Part shown: piece after piece, positions 1-10,971 of the stretch | How the letters are laid out: every line of letters starts with the position of its first letter | Numbering within the stretch: the first letter of the stretch is position 1 | Assembly: GCA_029532415.1 (NCBI GenBank) | Contig: JAQOTA010000054.1 | Coordinates: 1,240,001 to 1,304,000, forward strand | From: Marasmius tenuissimus | Lineage: Eukaryota > Basidiomycota > Agaricomycetes > Agaricales > Marasmiaceae | Length of the DNA stretch: 64,000 bases | Direction of reading: 5' to 3' | The notes under the pieces: model-generated | What the model was told of the DNA's origin: nothing | What the model saw: only the letters and a program-made list of their open reading frames with translations | The model's database searches: none | Program-made: the position numbers and the translations under genes

Positions 1-359
1 GCTCGTATATCTATGGCTCGTAACTGGTGTGCGGACGTCCACGTAGCTTATCTTCTATATATACCAATCGACATATGTAACAATGAAAAGGTCTCGTCAG
101 TCGAGCCTTCAAGATCTCAGCCATAGTTTCGCTTATTGAGGACATATTTCCAAAGTATATTTACCACCGGGCGCCCGGGTGCTATCAAACGGTAGCTCGA
201 TGTTCAAAGTTGATTGAAGACTTCAATCCTCGCCTTCGGTAATCCAATGTCAAGTCAGGTTAGTTCTCATATTGTACATACGTTCTCCATGTATCTGTTA
301 GAATTTGGGTTGACTTCCAGCTCACATATCGACTCCCTTCGCGAGAACTAACGACAGTC

Positions 360-949
360 TTACAGAGATTCCTCTCGGAAAGTGAAATGCATATCCATGA
401 ATTGGGGAAGATCGGAGGCCATCAGAGCCTTGTATTCCTGGAGAGGGTTTCATCATCATGAAAGTCAAGCGAAACGAATTACGAGCTAGGATTCCGACTC
501 ACCTCAGAGGTTCTGTGATGATCTAACGCTGCTTTATTCGTATATCTACAAAGGACAGAAACGGTGTCGGTGAGTTGAAAGATTGAACCGGCCGAGACGA
601 GAAGGCGCTCACTCTTCAAGCACCGTAAATCTGTGGCCCTCGTCAACTCTAAATCCTCGCGTGAGGCGAAACCTGCCAAAGAATAAGTCGCTCGAGCCTG
701 TGGTTGCATGGAGGCTGTTGGCGGTCGACGTACATCAACGTTCCAGGCTCCCTGTCCGAATTAGCCACTTTCTGGATCGCAAGAACGTATTTCTCGAATT
801 CGTCTGCCTTGCCCGAGTCGGGAGGGATGGTTATGTCTGCAATAATAAAAAATTTCGCGTTTGGGTCGAAGTGGTCTCTGTGAGGCTAGCGATGAGTTTA
901 CTCAAGGTTTCCAAGTATCCCGGCGTACTCACAAACGGCTATAGGACAT
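360..949 (-). CDS. ABM-domain (antibiotic biosynthesis monooxygenase-like) protein, copy A
   Basis: This is a five-exon gene for about 113 residues. Exon 1 is only 17 nt (949-933, ATGTCC...), and GT-AG introns of about 50-100 nt join all exons in frame. The product reads as a complete dimeric alpha/beta-barrel ABM fold. It has a first beta strand (KFFIIADITI), a PDSGKADEFE helix start, the hallmark EPGTLMFRL and then the EEYTNKAALDHHRTSE strand-helix. It ends with a short C-terminal exon finishing in FREESL. ABM proteins are small cofactor-poor monooxygenases or quinol oxidases; the substrate here is unknown. I chose this start because every intact paralogue (B, D and the copy at 39 kb) has the same tiny first exon. 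I see no frameshift or stop. Confidence 0.8.
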
Positions 950-1791
950 TGTCGCTGTATGGGTCAAATTCACAAGATTGGATGTGGTTTGCGTTGGAAA
1001 TCGACAAGAGATTGCACCGTGGTGGTGGTCGCAGAGCAACGCTCTCGGTGGGAATGAAGTGCATAGTAACGACTTGGCGGATGTTATTGGGAATCGGGAA
1101 TGATACTGAGAACATTCCCAGAAATTAACAAATCACATGTACCACATGTCGTTAGATCGTTGAATGCAGCTCAAAATCCTCACAAGACAGCTGTCTATAT
1201 ACGCTCTCCACTTTCTAGCGTTTCTCCAGCAAGTGAAAATGGTCGTAGTTGTGGGAGACACTGCTTCGAAACGAAGAGCGTATCTCGGGCTCACGGTAGA
1301 GATTCTTGTGGCGTCACTGGTCTTGAGCTAAGGAGCACCTACATTCGTTCTAGCAGTCCCGCTTTTTGTTGTCGCTGACGCGGTGAATGGCAAGAAGATG
1401 GGGGGAAGAAAGTAAGAGTAGGGGGAGTGATAAACGATGATCTCCTGATTGGTCGTCGGTCCGTCGGACCGCTCGAGCCTCGCGACCACAGAGGTCAGGC
1501 TGAGGCTATCACTGATCAGCTTCAAGCTTCAAGCTTCGAGATCCGAGTCGTATCCTCGCTTACTGAGAACATACTTACAAAATGTATCTATTACTGGCGC
1601 CCAGGTACTGTCAAATGGTAGCTCAACGTTTAGAGTCGATTGAAGACAAGTTCAAGCTTCAATTCTCGCCTTCGGTAATCCGAAAGTCAGGTTTGTTCTC
1701 ATATTGCACATACGTCCTTCATCTATCTGTTACTATTTGGGTAGACTTCCAGCTCGAATAACGATTCCCTTTGCGAGGACTAACGACAGTC
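950..1791. other. intergenic spacer between ABM copies A and B
   Basis: No coding exon is evident. The stretch holds the upstream region of copy A, including the repeated block at about 1345-1505 that recurs at 2780-2940. It also holds the 3' flank of copy B. A third version of the block is split between 5232-5314 and 45646-45600, with the second part read on the minus strand. Confidence 0.6.
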
Positions 1792-2379
1792 TTACAGAGA
1801 TTCCTCTCGGAAGGTGAGATGGGTATCCATGAACTGGGGAAGATCGGAGGCCATCAAAGCCTTGTATTCCTACAGAGGATTTCATACGAGTTGAGCGAAG
1901 TGCATAACGAGCGAGGATTGCGACTCACCTCAGAGGTTCTGTGGTGCATTAACGCTGCTTTGTTCGTATATCTACAAAGGGTAAAGATAGTGTCGGTAAG
2001 TAGAAAGCTTGAGCCTGAGGTGCCTACACGAGAAGGCACTTACTCTTCAAACACCGTAAATTTGTGGCCCTCGTCGGCGCGAAATCCTCGCGTAGTACGA
2101 AACCTGACGAAGGATAAGTCATCCGGGATGGTTAGATGGGAGCATTGCTGTTAGTGGTCGACGTACATCAATGTTCCGGGCTCCCTGTCAGAATTAGCCA
2201 CTTTCTGGATCGCAAGGACATATCTTTCAAATTCGTCTGCTTTGCCCGAGTCGGGAGGGATGGCAATGTCTGCAATGATGACGAATTTTGCGTTTGGGTC
2301 GAAGTGGTCTCTGCAAGGCTAGTGATGAGTTTGAGAAAAGTTTCCAAGCAACGTGTACTCACAAGGGGGCAAAGGACAT
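1792..2379 (-). CDS. ABM-domain protein, copy B
   Basis: This paralogue has the same five-exon structure as copy A, one duplication unit away. Exon 1 starts ATGTCCTTTGCCCCC at 2379. The spliced product keeps the ABM landmarks: KFVIIADIAIPP, GKADEFERY, REPGTLM, then GFRADEGHKFTVFEE and YTNKAALMHHRTSE. It ends FREESL at the TAA at 1792. All splice junctions are canonical and in frame, so the copy looks functional. Its role is unknown: the family oxidises small aromatic or quinone substrates, or acts as a dimeric ferredoxin-like fold without catalysis. Confidence 0.8.
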
Positions 2380-3031
2380 TGTCGTGGTATGGGTCAGATT
2401 CACAAGATTGGTTGTGGCTTGCGCGTTGAAGGTCGACAAGGGATTGTACTGTGGTGGTAGTTGCAGAGCAACACTCAGTGGGAATGAAGTGCACGGCAAC
2501 GACCTGACCGGATGTTATTCCGAATCAATACTGGTACTGTGAGTAGTCCTAGACGGTGATAACTCGCATGTATCACATGCCGGTGGATCGTCGAGTACAG
2601 CCAGGACCCCTTACGAAATAGGCTATTCATGCTCTCGAGTCTCTACTTCCTGGCGTTCTTATCTAGCAGGTGAAAATGGTTGTGGGAGGAAGATAGCTTC
2701 GAATCCAAGAGGGTATCCCAGGCCCACGGTGGAGGTTCTTGTGCCGTTACTGATCGTGAACTAAGGAGCGCCTATATCCGCTCTTGCAGTCCCGCCTTTC
2801 GTTGTTGCTGACGCGGAGAATGGCAAGAGGATGGGGGTAAGAAAGAAAGAGCAGGGGGAGTAATACGATGGCTCACCTATCGGTCGTCGGACCGTCGGAC
2901 CGCTCGGGCCTCGCAGCCACGGGGGTCAGGCTGAGGCTACTTATCGGCCAGATAAGTAGTAAGATAGTCCTTCCCGACGATTAAGGAGAAGAGAGGAACG
3001 AATACCTCGCTCGAGGTACTACTGGTTAACA
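2380..3031. other. intergenic spacer with second copy of the repeated block
   Basis: No gene is seen. The spacer carries the block around 2780-2940 (ATGGGGGTAAGAAAGAAAG followed by a GTCGGACC-rich part). That block matches 1345-1505 and, in two separated halves, the flanks of the mobile elements. Confidence 0.6.
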
Positions 3032-3560
3032 ATGTCGTAGTATGACAGTGAATGTTGTGCTTTATTCAAGCTTCAGACGACAGTGTTTGATCCTGGCAGT
3101 GAATTCGAACAGCGCGCCCGCCGCCCTCGCAGTGCAGAAGGCGGTCAACTCTGTCAAGGAACCTGGAACGATGATGTACGCGAATATCGACCATGCTCCG
3201 AATCATCGTTTGTTGATGGCTAGCTGCAGCTCATCAGGTTCCGTATCTCGTGAAGATCAGCATCGACGAGAGGCACAAGTTCACGGGCCTCGAAGAGTGG
3301 GTACCTTCACGTCTTGAACTGTTGGGACTTTTCACTGACCAGTTGCTCTGTGGTCTGTAAATACGCGAACAAGGAAACGTATGAACAGCATCAAACGTCT
3401 GAGGTGAGTCGGATCCCTCGCTCGCGCCCCATTTTACTGAATTCATGGGCCCTAGCTAGACGTTCGAGGCTCTGACGGCTTCTCAGGTTCTTGAGTCTGC
3501 CCCTTCCGACAGGAATGTTTCTAGTCTATCGCTCGCTCAGTGCAAGATAGGATTACGATT
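3032..3560 (+). pseudogene. decayed ABM-domain gene, copy C, inverted
   Basis: The pieces of an ABM gene can be read on the plus strand, opposite to its neighbours. They are an ATGTCG start at 3032, FDPGSEFEQRA, then in another frame ALAVQKAVNSVKEPGTMM, then IDERHKFTGLEE in a third frame, and YANKETYEQHQTSE before GTGAGT. The middle of exon 2 is deleted, reading frames change at least twice, and the acceptor before YANKE is TAA rather than TAG. Intron-exon order is otherwise like the intact copies. I call it a pseudogene; a differently spliced, highly diverged gene is possible but less likely. Confidence 0.6.
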
Positions 3561-3700
3561 GAACTGCAGGTTGGAAATTTGGATTAGCACTCGAGTATTG
3601 TCAAGTACACGGAGCGGAGAGCGTGTGTGCGATGTAAACCCAGGCATATACTTCTAGAAATCAATCTACATGAATATTTTCGCAAAGGTCAACCACGACT

Positions 3701-4292
3701 CTACAGACGTTCCTCGCGGAAGGTGAGCTGCATGTCCATGAATTGGGGAAGGCCGGAGGCCATGATAGCCTTGGTTTCCTAGAGAGCATTTCATTCAAGT
3801 TCGAGATACGAGTCACAACCCGCCAAACTTCTGACCCACCTCAGAGTTTCTATGATGCTCCAATGCTGCTTTATTCGCATATCTACGAAACACAGAGACA
3901 ATACCAGTCAGTTAAGGGTCTAATAGTTCAATAAGTAAATCCACTCACTCTTCAATCACCGTAAATTTATGAGTCTCGCCGGGTCCAAATCCTCGCGAGA
4001 GACGAAACCTGATGAACTTGAGTCAGTTCATCTGACGGAAGGAAGATGAAAGTGTGATTGATCATGCCCGTCCACGTACATCAACGTTCCGGGCTCCTTG
4101 TCAGAATTAGCCACTTTCTGCATCGAAAGGACGGCTTTCTCAAACTCGTCTGCTTTGCCCGAATCGGGAGAGATGGTGATGTCTGCGATGATGAAGAATT
4201 TTGCGTTTTCGTCGATGTGGTCTCTGCAAGGCTAGTGATGAATCTGAGAAAGGTTTCCAAGCAACGTGTACTCACAAGGGGGCAAAGGACAT
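3701..4292 (-). CDS. ABM-domain protein, copy D
   Basis: This is a five-exon gene with the family layout. Exon 1 starts at 4292 (ATGTCCTTTGCC), and the stop TAG is at 3701-3703. The product contains DHIDENAKFFIIADITIS, GKADEFEKAVL, KEPGTLM, GFGPGETHKFTVIEE and YANKAALEHHRNSE, and ends FREERL. It is more diverged from A and B than they are from each other, but retains every landmark of the fold. The tandem same-strand arrangement with A and B indicates local expansion of the family. Confidence 0.8.
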
Positions 4293-4843
4293 TGCTGCTG
4301 TACGGGTCGATTTACAAGGTCGTTTATGGCGAGTCCGGTGGGGGTTAAAAAAGCGGTGGTTCCGAGTTTTATTGGGATTCGGGCCGTTACACATTCATAA
4401 TGACAAGATTGACTCAGACTCAGACTGAGCATAATCCCGGATAGAAGCAACCCCCATATCGTTGGATCCGAGCTGAGTACTTAATCGAACTTGACTGAGC
4501 CTTCTTGAGAGCTATTCATATGGAGTTTCGAGTTGAGTCGATCGTTTGTGGAGTATATGAAGTTGATTGAAGCTTTGTGAAATACCAGGCCGGGGAGCGT
4601 CAAACTTGTGTAACGAGTGCTGAAGCTGAAGCGGCGGCTTCGCTGACTGGTGGGAAAGGTAGAGATAGTATGGCATTCGCATAACTCCAGTAGTATCCTG
4701 GGGGTGAACGGTGCCGGTGATCCACGAGTCCTGCGTGTATCTTATCGTTGATTACAAGTTCGTCGCGACTCAAAGAACCGAGCTATACGGGGTTTACAAC
4801 TGTTCACAAATTTCCGATGAGGCGGGCTTATGAATCTGCTTAC
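4293..4843. other. spacer upstream of ABM copy D; possible minus-strand exon
   Basis: No complete gene is seen. On the minus strand around 4760-4620 an open stretch reads like protein (VINDKIHAGLVDHRHRS, PGYYWSYANAIL). It could be a second exon of the unknown gene whose clear exon lies at 4844-5007, but the splice junctions are not resolved. Confidence 0.3.
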
Positions 4844-5007
4844 CTTGCAATGACAATATTTACAGCCTCGTTCTCCGTTTGAGGAACCACGATGATGTCC
4901 ACTTGGACCGCCCAATAAAACTGGGCGGAGTCGATTGTGAGCTTTTCTGCAACTCTGAACCCAGTAGGATCGTTGATGGCGCCAATTCTGGTGCCTGGTG
5001 GGGGAAC
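4844..5007 (-). other. isolated coding exon of an unrecognised gene
   Basis: A 164-bp open stretch on the minus strand lies between a GTGTCCAG acceptor (5008 side) and a GTAAGC donor (4843 side). It reads as a well-formed protein segment (VPPPGTRIGAINDPTGF..., AQFYWAVQVDIIVVPQ, ENEAVNIVIA). I do not recognise the family. A partly similar, decayed sequence (GACTGTAAATATTTGCC on the minus strand) lies at a comparable distance upstream of the ABM gene near 39.6 kb. This suggests the exon and the ABM gene were duplicated together. It is probably a gene remnant. Confidence 0.45.
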
Positions 5008-5314
5008 CTGGACACGCGAAGTTAGCGTTCAGACTGAAACTCGTGGATCGATACCAGCCTCAAGATGAGTATGCAGTAAGAAACTACCCTTGCCTTCGAT
5101 CAAAACGAGCTTCCGATCTAATCCTCCCGAACGTAGCTCTCAAAGGATTTTGCGGTGCCGTAGTGGGAGAATGGTGCAGTGGGGAAGAGCTCTTGAGGGC
5201 TCATGATATTCTGTTATTGAGTGTACACTGACGGGCACCAGCCCTCATTCTCGTAGTCTCGTCTTTTGTCGTGGCTGACGGCTAGTGACTAGATGGGGGT
5301 AAGAAAGAAGAGGT
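5008..5314. other. left flank of YR element, half of a repeated intergenic block
   Basis: No gene is seen. Positions 5232-5314 match the first half of the block found at 1345-1505 and 2780-2940 (CTGACGGC..., ATGGGGGTAAGAAAGAAG). The match stops at 5314, where the mobile element starts. The missing second half is found at the far inner flank of the other element copy (45646-45600, minus strand). Confidence 0.65.
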
Positions 5315-5321
5315 GAGAAGT
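5315..5321 (+). repeat. element end, GAGAAGT direct repeat (left copy, outer)
   Basis: First seven bases shared by the two copies; the flanking base differs (T here, C in the other copy). The same 7-mer ends the element at 12837-12843. It is a candidate YR crossover core or target sequence. Confidence 0.75.
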
Positions 5322-7017
5322 AAAACCTCCAAGTGAAGGAAAGACGTAACAGTAACGAGTGGTCACAGTGAGCCGTCTGTGTGACGAGCGTGAGGTGGAC
5401 CAAACACCGGCCTTGAGCCGAGGGAATCCGAGCCAGGGGCTGTCTAGCCGGATACGCGGGAGCAAACTGGTTTGGTTCTACCCGACGCCAATAACAGAGG
5501 GATGAGATCACCGTCGCAGAAAGTAGGGAAAATGGAAGTGGGAGAAACTGGAATATTCAAGAGCCTTCGACGAGACAACGAGACTCAAAACGGAGAAACA
5601 GGGAAAAGCAAGGAACGTAGAATCAATGGAGGGACAGTTCGTAGGGATTTCGCGGGGGTAAATTGTAATTTGTAGAGAATATTTGTGGAATACAAACTGA
5701 AATTTTTGCTCACCTAGGTAGAGAGACAGAAGATGCCCCTTGGGAGCACCCATTTCCTTGATGAATCGAGCCTGAGCCTTCTCTTTGTCGAGCAACAAGA
5801 ATGAGAGCAGGTGCCATAGACAGTAAAGTACTGAGGTGACTGTATAGAGGAAAGAACAGTAGCCCGTTGGGAGAAGTGCGGAATAAATACAACCAGGTTC
5901 AGTGCGGCATGAATTATTATGTACGGAATTGAGCTCGACGCGCTTGGGGCTTGTCGAGAGCCACGGATGAGCCAGTTACGCGTTTTCTGTTGACGCGTAT
6001 CGTGGGAGATTGGCGCACGGACCGTCTTTGCTGTGCTGGCGTCTTTCTCGTTTGTTCTGACCTTCCTCCTCCGCCAAAATTCTTTCGGAATGCTTTCCTA
6101 CTGCTCAAAAAGACGCGGCCAGACGCGGCCAAACACTGATAGACGTCTCCAAGGGCTCGGGTATGTTTATCTGTATGAAATATCAGTCTCGCTTACACTC
6201 CACCAGCTTGTCTTGACTCTTCACCCACCACCGACCGTTGACAAGATACGCGGCACATATTTTTTACGGTACGCGTCTGAGGCTCCAAGCTATCAACAAC
6301 GGGCAAGGGAGGTGCTACCAAGGTGGAGACCCCGACCCTGGTGGATGAAGCTGCGGGTGCACCTCCTTCTCTTACTCTCGTTGTTTCTGTTTTCCTTGGT
6401 CACCGCCCTTCTGTCTCATGCAAACACATCTAACAGTAGCGTGATATTGGGGTCTCAGTCTGCCTGCATCCAAATACAGTGAGTGAGCTTTTTTGTTTTC
6501 TCTTTCCTATTGGAACCTAAAAACTCGCATCTTGATACAGGTTACTGAAGGGTGGTGCACCGTTACTATCACCGTCATGTCTGCAACGACTCCGAGACCT
6601 TCCTCGTACAAGTTGAAACTTCAGTCCTCAAAGCCACGTCTTGCAGTTCTTGCTTGTTTGGGATCGTCCCTCGCGAGCTCTCGCTTCTTCCTCTGCCGGG
6701 AAAACACAGTAGCATGAACAATGCGCGCATGCTCATACCTTCGGCGGTCTTTGTATACCTGTGAGTTTTGTCTCGCTCTTCTCACTGTTGTCTTATATTC
6801 CGAGGTATTCTTCATTGTACAGGATATTTTGTTTATGATTCAGAAGGAGACCGGGTCCCTGAATCAGGCATGTAAATGTTTCTCTTTTACATCATACTTA
6901 GCATTGAACGTTGAATGACTAACACATTCGTAGGACGGGTCTTCAGGCATATAAGCGTAGCGAGCTGCGGGGTGTAAACAAAACCTCCGCCCCTGTGTTC
7001 ACTGCTCCTGCTTGGAC
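5322..7017. other. left-copy region upstream of the YR gene, no confident gene
   Basis: No confident gene is found in 1.7 kb. GGAAAGACG at 5338-5346 recurs inverted near the other end (12823-12831). A plus-strand ORF at about 6033-6482 contains a leucine-rich hydrophobic stretch (MKLRVHLLLLLSLFLF) that could be a membrane segment. Several donor and acceptor-like sites follow it at 6480-6960, but no reading frame survives splicing. The region may hold 5' non-coding exons and the promoter of the YR gene. A minus-strand open segment at about 5798-5720 (DKEKAQARFIKEMG) before a GTGAGC donor could be an exon of an unidentified small gene. Confidence 0.35.
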
Positions 7018-8953
7018 ATGGATCAAGCCACTTCGTCTCTCCAGTTCAACGGCCTTTCGAAGATTTATGATTCCGTTGACTTAGCGGAGGTGGCTCAAGC
7101 TGAAGACGACCTAATGGCTGAACAGGAGGCCGCTGAAGCTTTTCCGGCCAGCAATGGGCTCACCCAGAACGACACCACCGGCAACGATGACAATGACGGC
7201 AGTGGCGCGCACAACAAGGGAGGGGATAAAGATGACGAGATGGAAGGAGTCGAAGAGTACAGCGACACTGGGCCGCTTCGGATAGGAGTTGAGACGGTCC
7301 AAGCAGGGGAAACCTCGATGCGGCTCAAAGTACCCTCGGACAAAGTCCCTTCGCAGTCAATCAAGCCGCCCTCAAAAGATGTCCCAGCCGCCACATCTGG
7401 TATCAGCAAAGTCGTAAATGCACATGCCAAGGGCGCTAGTGACGAAACTGTAGCGGCATACCACCGGTAAGTTCTTCATCACTCTGTCAATTCTGTCGAG
7501 TATGGTGCTAATTCTTCTTAGGCTTGGGGCACAGATGGAAAAGTTTGTCTGTGCTCGGAACCTCTTACCTGAAGGAATTGAGTTCTTCAGTAAGACGCCA
7601 CACGAGAGCTCACCGGATATAATCTGTGCATGGATTATGAAAGCGTGAGTCGGGTCCCTACTCATTTTTTTCAGCTATTCTTACGACCTTTCAGATGCGA
7701 CTCTATTGATCTGGAGACTGGCGAGGCCAAACCTCTACATGAAGAACGGAGCTCTTATGCTCATGCTCAGAAAATGCGTGCAGCCATAACATTTCTCTTC
7801 GGGCGGATCTATGGACTTGGTTCGCAGCCGTGGCATGAGAGTGAGGTAACGGGCAAGATGTTGGGTAATCCTTCGGTCTCGGAGAAGGTTTCCTTGTACA
7901 TGATGAGCCTCCGGCGTCGGAAGGTGGGTAAGACAGCTATAAACTCTCCGCGGCAAACTAACCTATTCTGCTATTCCGCTCATCCTACAGGTGCAAGCTG
8001 GAGAAGAAGCAACGAGCGCACGTGCTATCAAACCTGCGAGTCTTCGCCATCATTTATGTTTCTTCTAGAGGCTAACCTAATGTGGATTCTAGGAGATGAT
8101 TGGGCTGATGTGGGACTATGCGCGCCTCAAAGGATATTGGGACCTCAAGCCGTTCGAAAAGCAGAGTCGTGAGGGGTCCGATCCCAAAGCGTGGGGAGGA
8201 CCTCGACTTCGACGGCTCCTCCATCTTGCCTTTGTCCTCGCGTTCCTATGTCTCCTACGTGTTGATGAGGTTCTCAATATCCGAATGCAAGACATCCAAC
8301 TACTGAAAGACGAAGATGGTCAGTATTACATCCAACTCATGTTGCCGTTCCGAAAAACTAACCAATTTGGAAGTGAGTGATTTACTTTGTTTGCCTGTCC
8401 GTGCTGGCCCTGACCTTATCTCTAGAGATCAAGCCGTTTTATCTTCACGAGATGCCGAGCGACTTGATGCACCTCTGCCCCATCCGCGCCTTCGCCGAGT
8501 GGATCAATACTACGAAAATCACTCATGGCTATCTTTTCCCAAGATAACCAAGACAGATCGGCTTTGTCCAAATGATACGCCTATGGTACGTCCCCCCCGA
8601 TCAGAACTCCTTGGTTCATTCCGTGCTGATACAGTGTTTAGACCTCGCAGGCATTCCTTGAAGCCTTTCGAAACTGTCTTTTAGACATTGAGATTGACCC
8701 TGCACCGTTTGGCACGCACTCCTTCCGGCGGGGGGGCTGCCAATGGCTCTATGTCTACCTTCGCTGGAACTTACGCAAGATTTGTGAATGGGGCGGGTGG
8801 AGCACGGATTTCTCGAACTTGACGATAGTCAAGTATCTCATTTCTTGGAATGATGATCCTATGTATCCGAGAGAGCAGTTTTTCAAGATGGACAAGTCCC
8901 AAGCCGTGCGATGTTCTCATTGCGGTCGTAATTGTGAGTGTTTTGGTCTGTAG
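7018..8953 (+). pseudogene. tyrosine recombinase, frameshifted left copy
   Basis: This is the same gene as the intact copy at 49537-51473: an acidic N-terminal region, a core-binding-like domain (WHESEVTGKMLGNPSVSEKV, SLRRRKVQAGEE), then the catalytic domain. The catalytic domain has the first Arg box LCLLRVDEVLNIR, the HSFRRGG box, WGGWS, and a candidate nucleophile Tyr in TIVKYLISW. In this copy the run of C at 8538-8540 has three bases instead of four. The frame shifts after GYLFP and hits TAA at once, upstream of HSFRRGG and the Tyr. The enzyme from this copy should be dead. ATG at 7018 is the first in-frame ATG of the exon; upstream exons cannot be excluded. Confidence 0.8.
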
Positions 8954-9019
8954 GTTATACTATCCTGTATTGCAGTTGTAGAACTATTGATAATGTAGAA
9001 TAGAATAGAATATTATATA

Positions 9020-10809
9020 CTAATCACCTTTGCGTATTACACCACCCCTTCGTGTGTACAAGTATTCGACCTCTGAATCATCATTGTCTGAGTCCGCGTC
9101 TAAATGAGGTAGGTTCAACTGATACACCCAGGGCATAGCCCGCTTTTCGTGGTGTATAACTGCCTTCTCCTGCCCCGGACGAGGGTGTATATTGACCTCT
9201 GGATTGATTGATGACAGAGTGGAGACAACAATTGTTCGGAGTCCCTCCGTATTGTACCGCACGCGGACGCGCGTGTTAGGTTGCGTCTTCAATGGAGCAA
9301 GAGTGGAGTCAATACCGACTTTATAGAATCCGTGAAGGCGGATTTCTGCTGGCGTCCCTGTCGTAAGTTGAATGGAGTCGCAGCTAAGAAACGGCTGAGA
9401 GGAGAAATCATTCAGTGACACCACAACCAAAAGATTCAGCGTGAATAGCATACCGAGATATACATCTGCATAACTACTGGCTTCCACAAGTACTTATGAA
9501 AGTACGACAGGACTCGCTCTGGGTCCAAGTGCATCCGCACAGCACAGAAGCGGGTAACGTGCTCCACAGAGATTGGCTGAGGTCCATACGACGGGTTGGT
9601 GGACCAGAATGGTGAACGAACATGATTTCGGGGCACGCCACCGTGCATGAAAGGCTCAGTGGCAAAGGGTTTTCTTGTGTCGACCCGAGAACTCATAGGA
9701 ATGTGAGTTACCTCTTGCTGTAGGTATCCACGTAGTGCATCCGTGGCGGGGAATGAAGTGTCGCCCTCAATCTTATTGACCAAGCTTGGCAGGCGACGAG
9801 TCAGTTTTCCAGCTGAGTTGGTCGCAAGCTCTTTACAGAGATGCTCACGCCAGTTCATGTAGAACCTGCAAAGCCGAGATTGAAGCGTGGCTGTTTCTGA
9901 GCTGACCGGGTCCGAGCAAATGGAGAGGTAGCCATTGCGGAGTGTGTCGCCAAGCCCACAGCTTGCTAATTGGATAGCGGTGACTACCCCACACCCATCA
10001 ATTCCGTTGGCGTAGTCGTTCCCAACAAGAAGTGCAACAAGGAGTAATCCACCCCTTGTGAGATGGCATTCAGAATGTTTGAGGTCTGTGAATGTATATT
10101 CATCAAAGAAGATCTCTTGATGATTATCTTCAGCGGTCTGCTCACTGCTCACGAGTAAATACTGCATAGAGGACAATAGGGGGCAAAGACTTACGCATTG
10201 AAGCGCAGGACAGTACAAGCACCTCGTACAATCATGTCGCTATCTTCTGAAATAACCGCGTCCAATATCCCTTTGTCCATCATCCAAGAAAGTTGCGCAT
10301 CAGCTTCGGCAGGAGCCTGAATATATTTGAGAGTAGTCCACCACGATGTATGAGCAATCGCAAAGGTCAAGCCTGGAGCCGAGCTCACCTCAAGAATGTA
10401 GCCTCCAAAGGCTCGTATCAGAATCTTGGCTTCTTCATGAAATGGAATCGACCCAATCGGCACATTTGATGTCTTGTAGTAGGAAGCTCGAGGCCCATCG
10501 AATACAAAAATCAATACAGCTTGTCCACAACTGTATCGACACAATGTAGAGAGGAGATTTCCAATTGCGCCGTTGCCATTCATGTGGGTAGTATTAAATG
10601 AAGACACGAGCAGTGATGTGAGAAGGTTACTGTAATGAAAGGTTATCAGGACAAGCTGAGAGAATGAACACAATAAAGCCTTACTTCGCATCAATCCCAA
10701 TACGGGGAATTTGCCCCCCCAGCTTGTCCCGTTTCGCCGACGTCCACTCTATCATGGAGCATGTTTTCCGGAATTGCTTGATGTGTCCCCATAGATCCCG
10801 GACTCCCAT
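9020..10809 (-). CDS. XPG/FEN1-family structure-specific nuclease (left copy)
   Basis: Translation is identical to the copy at 47681-49470. It begins with the diagnostic MGVRDLWG at 10809 and is spliced from five exons to about 500 residues. XPG-N: IGIDAN and FVFDGPRASYYK. XPG-I: APAEADAQLSWMM and AVISEDSDMIVRGA. H3TH segment: LLVGNDYANGIDGCG. The acidic residues that bind the two metals in Rad2/FEN1/GEN1 enzymes all have a counterpart. It resembles GEN1/Yen1-like proteins of Agaricomycetes more than the replication FEN1. The gene converges on the YR gene with 66 bp between stops. It is presumed to cut branched DNA made during element excision or integration (inference). Confidence 0.8.
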
Positions 10810-10971
10810 ACTTGCAGTCGTATGAAGAAGAGCCGTAAATAGCCCCTCTCCATGGCTTCGGACAAACTTGATCAACGATCGACCTCGCACCCACAAACAA
10901 CGACAAGGAACAACATTAATTGAATATAAAGTAGAGCGCGTAAACTAGCAAGAAAGGTTTATGCTACATTG

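Larger units (their letters stand above)
1..2950. repeat. 1.43-kb tandem duplication carrying ABM genes A and B
   Basis: The sequence around 200-1505 recurs about 1,432 bp downstream, at about 1630-2940, in the same orientation. The matching parts include the 3' flank (the block containing CTCGCCTTCGGTAATCC), the ABM gene itself and its upstream region. The upstream region contains a block ending near GTCGGACCGCTCG...CCTCGC, at about 1345-1505 and 2780-2940. The stop codons of the two genes lie exactly 1,432 bp apart (360 and 1792). Positions 1-359 hold no gene I can recognise apart from this 3' flank. The copies are diverged, so the duplication is not very recent. Confidence 0.8.

Noticed and set aside
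583..1128. plus-strand open frames in the ABM region (for example 583-1128, 2136-2429, 4058-4348)
   Set aside because: They recur because they are antisense shadows of the minus-strand ABM exons, whose translation shows the real fold.
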